Notes: generated by a model not told the origin, from the sequence alone. Positions 13,741 through 25,333 are shown, counted from the first letter of the stretch. The stretch: 64,000 bases of DNA from Druceiella hillmani (GCA_039881145.1 JAYKKI010000009.1:13938501-14002500), one strand, 5' to 3'. Numbers and translations: made by a program.

Positions 13741-14026
13741 TACATTTATTTACAACATGATATGGGCATTGTTGTCAGTAAATATTATGTCTCTCCTTAA
13801 TGTAGGTGTTGAAGTAATGTATTTTGGTTAAATGTAAGTGGCGCAAGGAGAGTTTAAAAATTTAGACTGTTTATTAACTTGTCTACTTTGTTATTTATAC
13901 AAGTCACCGCCGTGTTTAATACTGATTAGGATTTTACTGATAAATTAATATAAAATTGGTAATCAAGCTGTGTGTACATGGAAGGCTCGACATTTAACCT
14001 TTTTTTTAAATGATGGTATATTGGTA
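13741..14026. other. AT-rich DNA, nothing recognised
   Basis: No gene, repeat or motif recognised between the island and the microsatellite. Confidence 0.5.
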
Positions 14027-14058
14027 TGTATATATATATATATATATATATTTATATG

Positions 14059-14120
<62 letters not shown>

Positions 14121-14121
14121 A

Positions 14122-14169
<48 letters not shown>
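14027..14169. repeat. Long (TA)n microsatellite
   Basis: About 140 bases of TA with scattered G, TT and AC interruptions. The Tyr-Ile-Tyr-Ile open frames over it are products of the repeat. Confidence 0.97.
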
Positions 14170-14979
14170 TATTTAAAGAGTTATATTTTCTGAAAAGTAT
14201 TGAGATGATTGTCTTAGAATTTTAGGTCAGAAAAAAAGAAGAGAAATTAAAACATTTACATACGTCCGCACACGTGTACTCTTTACACGCATACAGCACA
14301 AGACGTAATACATACGATATATAAGTAACTTAGAATTGGATTTTAACTGTGGTTTATAACTTCACTACAGAATAATTGTAAATTCAATTCGGTCCTCAAG
14401 GGTGACTATGTATAAAAAATAATTTAATAGAATAAATATTATTAAAAATACTTCACTGATTTTTTGCGCTGACAAAATTCTGTAAATGTAGCCTACTTTC
14501 ACAGAATTTCAAACGTCAAACGCAACGCGCCGTCCTTCGGCTTTAGAAGAAAGAAGAGAATTTCATGTCAAATGTATTGACATTCAAATATAAAATAAAT
14601 TTGAATATGTAAAACAATTAACTAAGATTGATAGATGCGTACTATAATCAAAATACTAAGTAATAATATTTTTAATAATAATATTGCAATCATATTTTCA
14701 TGTTGAAATCATTTTCTAAGGTTATGTAAAAAACTTAAAAATAATTTTAAATAAAATTATTTTATTTTAAGAGATCCTAGGAAAAACAAAACAAGAAATT
14801 TTTCTCTCAGTAATAATAGCCAACAGTTTCAAAACCTGATCCAGGTCGACGTGAAACTCTGAGAAGTGTTAGCTATTTATATTAAATTACTTTTTAGCCT
14901 ACCGAAGTATTTGTCGCTGAAGTTAATTTGAGTATTAACCATTTTCTTGCCAATGCAGTCGAAATATCACATTTTTTAT
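14170..14979. other. AT-rich DNA between microsatellites
   Basis: Contains short ATT-rich runs (about 14660-14770) and a small CpG-richer spot at 14520-14550. No gene recognised. Confidence 0.5.
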
Positions 14980-14988
14980 TATATATGT

Positions 14989-15058
<70 letters not shown>
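14980..15058. repeat. (TA)n microsatellite
   Basis: About 75 bases of nearly uninterrupted TA. Confidence 0.95.
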
Positions 15059-15059
<1 letters not shown>

Positions 15060-15299
15060 GAAGTGACACTTATTTTTCTAAATTAAAGAACTCAACTGGA
15101 TATAATTTTTCGACACCTTAGAATGCATGTCTCAGATTTCTTTGTTTGTAAGTATCACATATTCATTTTTTTCACGAACTTGCTTTTTGGAAAGTCCTAT
15201 TATTGATTAAATCGCACCTTTCTCGGTGTTTCAAGGACTCTGAAGAACTACATATCAACGTACCATTAAATAAACAAAAAATAAATGATTCAACTTTAA

Positions 15300-15660
15300 T
15301 ATACTGCGCCGACGCCCGCGATGTCTCGCCTTTGAAGCAAAATGATTAAAAGGAAAGTAAAAAAATGCCAATAAAAAAAAAATGAAATAATAAAATGCCA
15401 ATGCAAGTCTTTTCTAAATCGGAATCAGTCTTCCATCAGCTCGCTCCGTAGGCGGGCGCCCGCCACAAACTTTTGACATAACTCACGACTTCGCGACCTG
15501 TATATCATTACTTTATTGCTCTCATTTTGCTATAAATTACATTTTAATATGGATTTATTTATTTATACCAAAACAAAATACCGTTTCAAACTCGTTTCCA
15601 CAGTCGCTCGCTCCACCCACGGTCTTAAATTAAAGTATAATTTTGTTCGAGTACGGGCCA
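15300..15660. promoter_or_regulatory. CpG-rich island with a 14-base palindrome
   Basis: CpG-rich segments at 15305-15335 (GCGCCGACGCCCGCGATG) and 15436-15502 bracket an A-rich stretch. GGCGGGCGCCCGCC (15451-15464) is a perfect palindrome. A second cluster, GTCGCTCGCTCCACCCACGG, lies at about 15602-15621. A 69-codon frame overlaps (15516-15725) but resembles no family. It is a candidate regulatory island immediately upstream of the 65 bp array; a promoter cannot be demonstrated. Confidence 0.3.
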
Positions 15661-15744
15661 AAAAGCATTGGAAGTTGTTAAAGTTTTCAGTTGGAGCTCT
15701 TAACTTAGTGTTTTTAGCAATTTAGTGAATATACCTTCTTACCT

Positions 15745-16070
15745 GGTAATTACGAAATAACATGGTTGTTGTCATTAAACGGTCTTTCAACTTTTGAATA
15801 CATTTGTTCTAAAACCATGGGACGACATGTCTGTCGTCATTAAAGGCTCTTCCTATATTTCATTATTTTATTCCTGAAATTACGAGATAACATAACTGCT
15901 GTTATTTAAGGTTCTTTCTATTTTTGAATATTTTAATAATAAAACTACTAGACAACATTACATTTGTCACTAAACGTTCTTTCCGTTGTTCCGAATTAAA
16001 CTATTCTATTTAATTCTAAAACTACGAGTCAACATGGCTATTGTCATCAAAGGCTCTTCCCATGTTTAAG
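15745..16070 (+). repeat. Five-unit degenerate ~65 bp tandem array with hairpins
   Basis: Units begin near 15745, 15811, 15876, 15941 and 16018 (spacings 66, 65, 65 and 77). Each reads roughly 'AAAACTACGAGACAACATGG', then a CTGTTGTCATTAAAGG-like segment, then CTCTTTCTA and an AT-rich tail. The middle forms a small stem-loop in each unit, at 15756-15773, 15821-15838, 1586-equivalent 15886-15906, 15951-15968 and 16028-16045. Stem bases differ between units but often change on both sides together: GACGAC/GTCGTC in unit 2, and GATAAC/GTTATT in unit 3 against the GACAAC/GTTGTC-type consensus. No open frame spans the array. Regular spacing is satellite-like; the paired changes hint at structural constraint but the sample is only five units. 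Confidence 0.8.
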
Positions 16071-16199
16071 TAAAAACGAATGAATTCTATGAGGATAGAA
16101 AAATGATGCAATGAGTTTGCATAGATTACATTTACGAGTATCCGAGAGTGTCTGTATTTGTTGCGTTTGTGTCTACAATAAAATATGAGTCGGCATATG

Positions 16200-16200
<1 letters not shown>

Positions 16201-16269
<69 letters not shown>
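16201..16269. repeat. (TA)n microsatellite
   Basis: A TA tract of about 60 pure bases ending ATGTATATAAATCG. Confidence 0.96.
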
Positions 16270-17259
16270 AATCGCATTGATACGAAAAATCGAGACCGAG
16301 ATTATTTAAATATGGACATAGATGTTTTCAACAATTTTATAAACTTTAAACTTTTCGTATATGCACAGAACTTTGTTGTAAATATAATATAATTTAAATT
16401 AGAAAACAACATTAAAATATTAAAAATAGGTATACACATAAAAACGCATAAATATTTACTTGGGCATATTAATTCTCGTAAATAAAACCCTTTACTATCT
16501 TATGTATATCAGGCCAATCACTTGACTTTTTAGCAACATCCGATATCTGTAATCTCGTTTTACACAAAACACATCTAAAATCAAGAACTGGGTCAACAAG
16601 AGGATCAAGCTCGTATCAAGCGGATACTGTTGAGACCCAAACATTGATAGCTTGCATGTTATATAACACGTATTGTATACCGTGCCTTTGTGCAAGAAAA
16701 ATTAAAACATGTTTATAATTTTTTTTATTTAGTCTATAGGATTTTTTGTAAACAATTTCGATAATTCTTTTCCCTGGTGTTTATGCTACCAGGTTATCCT
16801 GAATATTAGTCTATTAATATAGGAGTACATCGTAAACAGCCTTTCTCAACTCTCTCCTTTTTCATAAAAACTTATCACATAACTTACAATTTATTATGCC
16901 TAGTCATTATCTGTGGACTAACAATTAGAAAGGACACCGAATAACACAGGTGTATTTGCTCTGCTGTAACTAAAAAAACAAAGTCTCTACCCCCATTTAC
17001 AATAAAAAAATCAATTGCTATGTTATTCAGAACGGAAGTTACAGTAATGATACCATGTTGTACTAAAAGCAGAGAATAGAACGCAACCAGGCAATAGACC
17101 GCACACAAACTTGTGCCGTCGCATTCTATTGCGTTTAACTTTGTGCACCTAAAGTTTGATCGGTTTCCATTCAATAAAAACAAGCTTTGAAAATAATCAA
17201 TTTGAAAATACAAGCCACCACGATATATATATAGTAACAAATATACTTCGTCGGAGTAC
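16270..17259. other. AT-rich DNA, no supported gene
   Basis: A 131-codon minus-strand frame spans 16884-17279, but its first residues come from the adjacent CA repeat, and the rest has no recognisable domain. I do not call it a gene. Confidence 0.45.
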
Positions 17260-17261
17260 AT

Positions 17262-17330
<69 letters not shown>

Positions 17331-17335
17331 TATAA
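17260..17335. repeat. Compound (CA)n(TA)n microsatellite
   Basis: About 22 bases of CA followed by about 50 of TA. The Cys-Val open frames on the minus strand derive from it. Confidence 0.96.
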
Positions 17336-17612
17336 CTTACGTATTAAAGTTGTATGACCTATTTTAAACGCAACGACCAAAATGATAAATGTCTCAATAA
17401 AAATTTGCTAGCACATGCAATTATTATATATGGTGAACCCATAGTTAATTGCGCCAAGATCAGAGATATTTAGATAATTGAGAAAATTTAGCAGTGTTAA
17501 AAACCTCTGTCCTTAGTTCGATTAATCTCTCAAGTACATAAATTGCGACATATTTACGTCGACCCACTTATAGTTTGTTACTTTCTCAGTTGAGCCGTGC
17601 GCGACGAAGACT

Positions 17613-17650
17613 AAGAGCTTTTGTTGTGTTTATACACAACAAAAGCTCTT
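17613..17650. repeat. Perfect 17-bp hairpin, 4-base loop
   Basis: Left arm AAGAGCTTTTGTTGTGT (17613-17629), loop TTAT, right arm ACACAACAAAAGCTCTT (17634-17650). Weaker pairing may extend about 7 bases outward (GAAGACT with CGTGTTC). It is too short-looped for a normal microRNA precursor. It lies in a small CpG-containing patch. Origin by template-switch replication or as an element end is possible. Confidence 0.85.
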
Positions 17651-17708
17651 CGTGTTCTTTTTAAACTCTCTTAACTAGAGAATTACCACTATGTCAATAA
17701 CACAATTT

Positions 17709-17743
17709 ATTGTGTCATCAACCTAATATATTGTGTCATCAAC
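17709..17743. repeat. Two-copy 21-bp tandem repeat
   Basis: ATTGTGTCATCAAC at 17709-17722 recurs at 17730-17743 (spacing 21). The preceding AACACAAT makes a small palindrome with the first copy. Confidence 0.7.
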
Positions 17744-19453
17744 ATAGTCTACTCTGTTAGTTAAAATCACATTCTTAAAATTTCATAATTTCACGAATTT
17801 TTTGAAATTTTGCATTTCTCTCATAGTTTTAACGTTAAACAGATTTCATATCTCCCAAGGTTTAAACGGAAAATACTGGGAAAATATTTTTCTGGGAGCG
17901 AGTAATTTTTGGTAATGGTTAGAATAATTCTAATAATTTCTTTAGAGGTTTGCTCGACCGGTTTTGGTCATAACTTTAAACTCAAAAATGACTAGCTAAT
18001 TATTTTATCTAAACCATGTTTAATTTCAGAACAGAGCAAATTATATTTGTCTTTCCTAAAAGTATAAAGAACACATCATGAACTCATTAAAACATAGTTT
18101 TTTTTATACAACGTAAAATAAATAATTTCATGTCTATCTTTGAAAACAATCCTTCGAAGTTCACAGTTCCTTTTTTTTAGATAATAAAGTAAGATAAGGT
18201 CAAAATTCTTGCTACTTTTTAAATTACAATAATAGTATTTATTTATTTATTTTTACATATGACATAGTATTCAATTAGAATAGCAGAAAAAAGTAACATT
18301 TTCTTTGTAAAATTCTCTATTCTTATACAGAAATTAAACCTGTCCTAATGGCAACTATTCTTTTTTTGTCACCCTACGTCATGTTTTGCCTTCTCATTTT
18401 TTCACCTTTTTACAAATTTCTTCGCATTAACATTAGTTTATTTTCAAAGCAAGTAAAAGATTCTACTACGCGTTTAGCTCATTCGAAATATAATATTGCT
18501 CCAAAGCAAATGTGTCGAGGTTTTATTGCTAATTACACAAATTATCTACCCATCATTGCCTTAAATATACGGCTGCTCTAACAAAAAGTATGAAATTAAA
18601 AACTCTTTTAATATCTATAAAATAAAGCATATGAAAATGCCCGTATTGCCATACCGCTTATTTCAGAAGATCGAATGAAACATATTGAAAATAATTTGTT
18701 TTTATTCCAAAACTAAATATTAAAAAAAAATAATAATCAATTTATCTTTTTAGTGGACACCTAGGTCAATTTAAAACCTTTTTAATAAAAAACGTTTCCT
18801 TAAGAATAGGTACTATTTTGTTATTTGTTATCAGATCCCAATTTGAGAAAATAATTTAACCAGCTCTCTTTTTATTTTCGCAAATACAACTTCATTAACT
18901 ACACTTTTCCAATGATCATAATTTCAAAAAGTATGTCAGATAAAAAAATAGGAGATGTTATTGCGGTGAGTAAAATTGTATCTTCTTTTCACTTACATAA
19001 ACAAATATAAATTTTTCGTATACAAGAAAATTTAAGGTACCTACTTATTTCAAAGATTGAAAAAAAAAATAAAATGCTAAAAATGAACGCTATGATTTTT
19101 TTCATTATTAAGCAAGGTCCTTATTAAAGTAATTAAATCGTGGTTTTAATAAAGATTTTTCCATCAGTATCCATCACAATATAATCAAAGGGAACCTTAT
19201 TGGTTTACACATGTCTAAGCTTTAGTGCAAAATTTATTCACGATTTTAATAGAGTTCCTAACTGAAAGCGTGTTCTAGTTCAAAGAACATAACAGTGAAA
19301 AAGTGAAACAACGAACTGTAATAAGTAATTAATCTCCTAGCTGTCATTCGCCTCACTCTCAGTCATAATAGTGCGAAACATCATGGCTGTGGCAAAAGTG
19401 GCGGAATAATACAAAACGAGAACCTCAGGAAAAGGCGTACAAAAATGAGCCTC
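17744..19453. other. AT-rich DNA, nothing recognised
   Basis: No gene, RNA or mobile element recognised. A 77-codon plus-strand frame at 18348-18581 is hydrophobic at its start but without family features. The last 100 bases before the hexamer array are somewhat richer in GC. Confidence 0.5.
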
Positions 19454-20205
19454 GGGAAGGGGAAGGGGAAGGGGAAGGGGAAGGGGAAGGGGAAGGGGAA
19501 GGGGAAGGGGAAGGGGAAGGGGAAGGGGAAGGGGAAGGGGAAGGGGAAGGGGAAGGGGAAGGGGAAGGGGAAGGGGAAGGGGAAGGGGAAGGGGAAGGGG
19601 AAGGGGAAGGGGAAGGGGAAGGGGAAGGGGAAGGGGAAGGGGAAGGGGAAGGGGAAGGGGAAGGGGAAGGGGAAGGGGAAGGGGAAGGGGAAGGGGAAGG
19701 GGAAGGGGAAGGGGAAGGGGAAGGGGAAGGGGAAGGGGAAGGGGAAGGGGAAGGGGAAGGGGAAGGGGAAGGGGAAGGGGAAGGGGAAGGGGAAGGGGAA
19801 GGGGAAGGGGAAGGGGAAGGGGAAGGGGAAGGGGAAGGGGAAGGGGAAGGGGAAGGGGAAGGGGAAGGGGAAGGGGAAGGGGAAGGGGAAGGGGAAGGGG
19901 AAGGGGAAGGGGAAGGGGAAGGGGAAGGGGAAGGGGAAGGGGAAGGGGAAGGGGAAGGGGAAGGGGAAGGGGAAGGGGAAGGGGAAGGGGAAGGGGAAGG
20001 GGAAGGGGAAGGGGAAGGGGAAGGGGAAGGGGAAGGGGAAGGGGAAGGGGAAGGGGAAGGGGAAGGGGAAGGGGAAGGGGAAGGGGAAGGGGAAGGGGAA
20101 GGGGAAGGGGAAGGGGAAGGGGAAGGGGAAGGGGAAGGGGAAGGGGAAGGGGAAGGGGAAGGGGAAGGGGAAGGGGAAGGGGAAGGGGAAGGGGAAGGGG
20201 AAGGG
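19454..20205. repeat. Pure (GGGGAA)n hexamer array, ~125 copies
   Basis: About 752 bases of GGGGAA (CCCCTT on the other strand) with no interruption that I can see. A hexamer keeps all frames open, so 267-293 codon frames of alternating Gly-Lys, Leu-Pro or Ser-Pro appear on both strands. These are artefacts of the repeat. The plus strand, with runs of four G every six bases, is suited to G-quadruplex formation, and the other strand is pure pyrimidine. It is not the insect telomere repeat (TTAGG). The length in the assembly may differ from the true length. Confidence 0.98.
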
Positions 20206-20382
20206 TTTGAAATTTCAAAATACAGTTTCAATAGTAAAACTTCTTTAGGCACGCTTCACTTGGGGAGTAAGCTGTAAGGTGAACGCGTGACGAGAGCGTT
20301 ACGAAAAGTGTGATCGGGTGAGGCGAACGGTTGAGAGGAAGATATAAGTTACAGAAAGAGAGAGAGTTACGTTTCTTATGTT

Positions 20383-20560
20383 ACTGTAGGGACAAGTGAG
20401 AGAAGTGCGAGCACATATTTTCTTTCTCTCTTTCTTTCATAGCTAGTTAAGTTTCGTATATCTAAGACACAGTGTAAATCTATTATCTGTATCACACTAT
20501 AGGAGCAAGAGAGAGCAGTGCGCGTGCACATTTTCTTTCTCTCTTCCTCTCATAGCCAGT
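20383..20560 (+). repeat. Two diverged ~65 bp direct copies, 113 bp apart
   Basis: 20383-20447 and 20496-20560 share ACT.TAGG..CAAG.GAGAG, then AGTGCG, then ATTTTCTTTCTCTCTT, then TCATAGC.AGT, at roughly 80-85% identity by eye. They indicate repeated local duplication in this block. Confidence 0.75.
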
Positions 20561-20667
20561 GCATAAAATATACATATATGCGAGTTTGCTAGCGTTATGC
20601 GAACGGTGATTTTTGAAGTGAAAACTTCTTTAGCATCGTTATGATTTGAAAGTCGATGAAACGAAAA

Positions 20668-20791
20668 AGCGACAGTAAAAAGAGACAGATACATAAATTT
20701 AAAAGATTTAACGTGGGATAAAATGAGATAGCGACAGTAAAAAGAGACAGACACATAAATTCATAAGATTTAACGTGGGAAAAAATGGGAT
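20668..20791 (+). repeat. Two-copy 62-bp tandem duplication
   Basis: AGCGACAGTAAAAAGAGACA starts both copies (20668 and 20730), which continue through ACATAAATT and AAGATTTAACGTGGGA with only a few differences. The high identity suggests a recent event compared with the neighbouring 65-bp pair. Confidence 0.92.
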
Positions 20792-20990
20792 GGGAAGCAT
20801 TATACAGTGTTTCTTATGTTGGTGGTTCTCTTTGTGCTCTGCTTCGTACCCCCTCCACTCGTGTTTACCAAGCGTTGTACGTGTGTTAATACATGTTCAT
20901 GCGCGCATGCGTAGTACAAAGCTTGAGAAAAGGCATCACACAACCGTGGTGTTTTGTATACGTATACGTATTATACGTTTGTAGAGTTTT

Positions 20991-23900
20991 GTCATCATTT
21001 TTATAATACAATTCTTCATCATTTTTATAATAACAATTAAATAAGAGATTAATTTAATTTAATTATAAAATTAGATGAAATTTATTAATTTTATTTACAT
21101 ATTATTAATTATAAAAACTTTTCTAATTATTCTAGTTTTATCAAAATTAAAAATTGATATTAAACTTAAAAATGAAATTTAAAAATTTTTTAAGGTTTCA
21201 CTTCTAACACGTGTGAATTGCACACATGATTTTTTTTTATATGTTAACAATTTATTTCTGAATGGCTGTTACTTTCATTGAAGTCAAATAATTTTGTATT
21301 AATCTATCAAAATAACTGATAAACGGTATGACCTCATAATTAATCATACGAGCCGACGAAAATATGTACAATATTATTACTTTTAAATTTAATGCAAAAG
21401 AACAGGTATTTAAATGAAACTTTGAGAAATGGCATAAAATGAGAAATAATTTGTAGGAACAGGTCGATATACTAAACAAATTTTGTAGGCATGGTGATAG
21501 ATTATCGTAAAAACTCTGTTAGTTTAAAGTTATTACTTTACACTTTCCAACAAAGGGTGACAAAAATGGTTTGACTATTTGCTTTCTAACATAAAATAAA
21601 AACAAATGAAAATGTTAGACAAAAATAAAAAAGAAACATTATACGAGGTTATATTCATATATTATGTATGTAATATGTATGTATATTTAACATTAATTTT
21701 TTAGCTGTTACACATTCTAAATTCATAAATTACTTTTATAATTCAATGTGGATTTTTCTTAAGAAAAGAGTAAATTTTGAAGTGAAGGTTCAATGAAATA
21801 GTACCTCGCAAATCAGTTTTTTTAAATATTTAATACTGAAATGATAAATGGAGTAATACATAAAACATAAAGTATAAAACAAAAAATGCTAAGCACATAC
21901 CATAATGTAAACAACTTTATTATGACTGATTTTTAATACTGGAGAAACAAAAACTTTTATTTACTTCTATTTAGGTATTTTAATACTGATTCGATGAACA
22001 CATAACATATTCAAAAGTATGCACGTAAAATATACAAATGAACAAAAAGAAATTACGAGGAAATATTATAATCGGAAATTTCGTTAGGTCTCGAAAAAAA
22101 TCTTTTTACGAGATTGCAAAAGCTATTCAAAACACTACAGACCGTTTATTGAATATGCATGGATATAAATTAAAATAAACGAGTATTTTGAAACACTTTA
22201 AGAAAAATTACTGCGGCATTTTCTCCTAAAAATTGAAGCAGTAAAAAAATATAAAAAAAGCACTTTTACTTTTATTTTAAATAAAAATGAATATTAAATA
22301 TACCCACCATTTTAAAACATCTCCATAATTCCAACTTTGTAAGGTTTTTACTTAACTTTGGATTACACACACATTTTTAATTTCAGTTAAATAATATTAT
22401 AAGCACATGTAAAGGTATAATGTAATATAAGAAAGTGAATATATAATGTAATATCTCTAAATAAATTAAAGGAGATATGTCTACAACGAGATTAAGGAAA
22501 AAATTTAGTTATACATACGCATTTGAGAGAAGTTACTTTCGGGAAACGCAGCTCGAAATAAATTAAATATTATATTCTCTGCCGGAAATTATAATTACCG
22601 ATACAACCTTAAGGTTCAGATAGAATATAACAAATTAAACACGCATTTTGTCACGAAATTCTCTCGACTTTATGTTAAATTTGTATCGTTAACATTTAGT
22701 AATGTTGGCATAATAACAATTAAAAATTACGCCATGTACATGATACTTCAATTCCAAATGACGGTTGTGACGTATAACCATAATAAAACACACCTGAAAA
22801 TATATAACCATATATATAATCATAATAAAACACATAAACCTAAATGATATATTAGACTTATATTTAAAATTAGAAGTTTAAATAGTATAGATATTTGTAT
22901 AATACGCCAATTATTATTTCGTCGGCCTTTAATGATAAATTCCATTAAAAGCTTATCTATTTTTAGGTTTGAGCTAAAATATAAAACGTAAGAATTAAAA
23001 TGAAAATTCTGTATTTAGAGACTATTTTATGCTTAATATATCTAGATAAGCAACATTTAATTATTTTTCAATGATAAGATATTGAAAATTATAGCTAGAA
23101 AGTTTAAATTTAGTAAAAATACCCAATGTAAATATTTCAAACTAGGCTAAATTACTAAAGGTGTAGTTCAAAAAACCATTCAAAGTTGTTCTATTTCGAA
23201 TTACAAATTACTAATCGCACACATCTAACGCGCAGCCTTATATATGAAGCTTGCTATTAAGTTGAATGGCTCACTAAAAATATCGCCTTGGCTATAAAAT
23301 TTAAAAAAAATTGGATAGAAGTGGTTAAAGTGAAAAAGGACATTAAATTCATACAGACAGAAATATTATTCAACTTCAGTCATTGCACCTGTAGTTTAGC
23401 AGGGTAACAGTACTGGGCCATATCCAATGCACGAAACAAGCTCCCTCATTAAAATAAATTAAACTGAATATGTACGTGCCATAAATTACTAGTTATTATT
23501 AAATTCGTGATCATTCCCACACAATTTAGGGCAATATATGGGCCTTCTATATATGTTAAAAATTTATTTTCAATTATTCCAAATATCAGAATATCATTCA
23601 GTTTTTAGATAGTAACGTTATTAAACTACTCTGTCACTCTATTTCACTTAGTTTGTCACCAATCTATCTGTTGGTTTAATTAAGAAAATTAGTTACTTAG
23701 CAACATTTTCGCCGCAACTGCGTTATTATCACAAGTTTCGTCTAACGGACTTTGAAAATTACTAGTCGTTATGTTAGATATGCCTGCCGTGTCGTGGTTT
23801 ATACTATAGTACTATTAGATTTGCCTGTAGGGTCTTTATAGCTGCATTTTAAGATGTCCAGACCTTTGTCTGTATATCGCACTTTCCAAAATAAACTCTT

Positions 23901-25132
23901 TGTTCTGACTGAAAGGACGTTGTTGGAAATATAAAGTTCAATAAGGCCGGATATTTATGAAACCAAAGGAATTGACGAAGATATTCAGATACATTTGTCG
24001 ACCCAAGCTTAAATTGCATTGGACATTATTGTTGTGTGGACATTATTATTGCATGATTTTACGTCAGATAAAAAAAGACGTGAATGAATAAGGCAAAACC
24101 TATGCATCCAAGAATTAACAATCATAGGAAATTTCTTACCTGGGATGAATATAATCGACAAGCTGTGAGACCGATACGTTTCTAGGAGGAGTTTTCTCTT
24201 AACTCCGTTACCTTAATCGAAAACATGACGATTAGACCCATTATATTACCCCAAATTTAAGCAGGGTTATAATTTTACAATTTCTACCAAACAATTGTAG
24301 CGAGTTAGACCAAAAATAAAAAGAAAAAAATTGAAAACATAGCTTAAAATTAGAAATACGAATAATGTCAACAACTACAGGCAGTCATTGAATTAGGTTA
24401 TATTAGGCAATGAAATTGTCCGGTGAGATTTATACACTGATACCAAGGATGTAATTCGTGTATTTATATTTGGTTTATTCCGAGCTTTGTGACTTGCATG
24501 ATGGACAGAAGTAAAGTTTGAAAAATACGTATCTTTGTTCGAAATGATATGAACTTGTTGAGGAGAAAATATTCCGAAAAAATCTCAAGACTAAAATCAT
24601 TTATATTAGGATGTCAAATGAGATGTTAATTAATTAGTAAGCCAAGATCTCTGCGCGAAAATAAATTATAAATGTGAATAGCTGTTAATGACATTATCTG
24701 TGATAGTTGACGAAAGCATATTTTCGACACAATTTTTAGATTAACAATAATAATGGCGCTTGATTTAATTGAACTCAGATTAAGAGCTTGCTTATTTACC
24801 AACTCATTATTTTATAGCAAAAATATTATGTAATATATTTAGCGATAGTTAACATATAAATGATAATTTTAAGAAAGTATTTTTATTATGTTCAATAAGT
24901 CAATAAAGCTAGTATGCGTTATTACCTATTTGCGGTTACATAAACACAAACTAAACAAATTAACGTACGCATAATTCTGTAAGATTTAACGGTTTAAGCA
25001 CTTTAGAGAAAACATGGAAGTCAAATAATTTGTAAATAAATCATCAATTTTACATTATTATATTATATTTTACTAGTAAAAACCTATTGCTTTTGTTACC
25101 AATTTCTTGGCCTACCAAGCAAGGAACCACAG
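20991..25132. other. AT-rich unique DNA, nothing recognised
   Basis: About 4.1 kb, extremely AT-rich at first (21000-21200). Open frames stay below 80 codons. A small repeated run of 'AATCATAATAAAACACA' type occurs near 22777-22835. No RNA gene or transposon motif seen. Confidence 0.55.
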
Positions 25133-25333
25133 AAATACCGAATTGTCAGTGTCCAATATGAAATTCAAAATTGCTCATTAAGAAAAATGTATCAACTTCT
25201 CATTAATCTGTTTTATTCAGACTGTTCACTCTAAAATTTAAAAAGAAAATATTACCTTTTCGAATTTTGGAGTTTATGTTTTTCTTAATGAGCAATTTTC
25301 AATTTCATATTGGACACTGACAATTCGGTATTT
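25133..25333. mobile_element. 201-bp fold-back / MITE-like element
   Basis: Two 55-bp arms (25133-25187 and 25279-25333) are inverted copies with one mismatch. They begin AAATACCGAATTGTCAGTGT and share 'AATTGCTCATTAAGAAAAA' at the inner end. The 91-base centre is AT-rich and noncoding. Size and structure fit a non-autonomous inverted-repeat element (MITE) or a fold-back. I could not identify a clear target-site duplication, so the superfamily is unassigned. The near-identity of the arms means recent insertion, recent conversion, or selection. Confidence 0.8.

Larger units (their letters stand above)
20206..20990. other. CpG-richer block with nested duplications
   Basis: This block abuts the hexamer array and is unlike the flanking AT-rich DNA. 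It has GAACGCGTGACGAGAGCGTTACG near 20281, GAGAGAGAG runs, CATGCGCGCATG (a 12-base palindrome near 20898) and TATACGTATACG near 20957. It contains two sets of internal duplications, listed separately. Open frames of 69-85 codons overlap it on both strands without recognisable domains. It could be the body of an unknown mobile element, a noncoding RNA locus or a regulatory block. The AT-rich flank resumes sharply after about 20990. Confidence 0.45.

Noticed and set aside
13970..14225. Tyr-Ile repeat frames
   Set aside because: Direct translation of the (TA)n microsatellite.
16884..17279. 131-codon minus-strand frame
   Set aside because: It starts inside the CA repeat, shows no domain, and its length is plausible by chance in 64 kb of both strands.
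19454..20205. Interstitial telomere
   Set aside because: GGGGAA is not TTAGG or another telomere unit known for arthropods, and no flanking telomere-like variants are seen.
19337..20252. Open frames of 267-293 codons coding Leu-Pro, Ser-Pro or Gly-Lys dipeptides
   Set aside because: They exist in all frames simply because a pure hexamer has no stop codon. There is no conserved sequence at either end.
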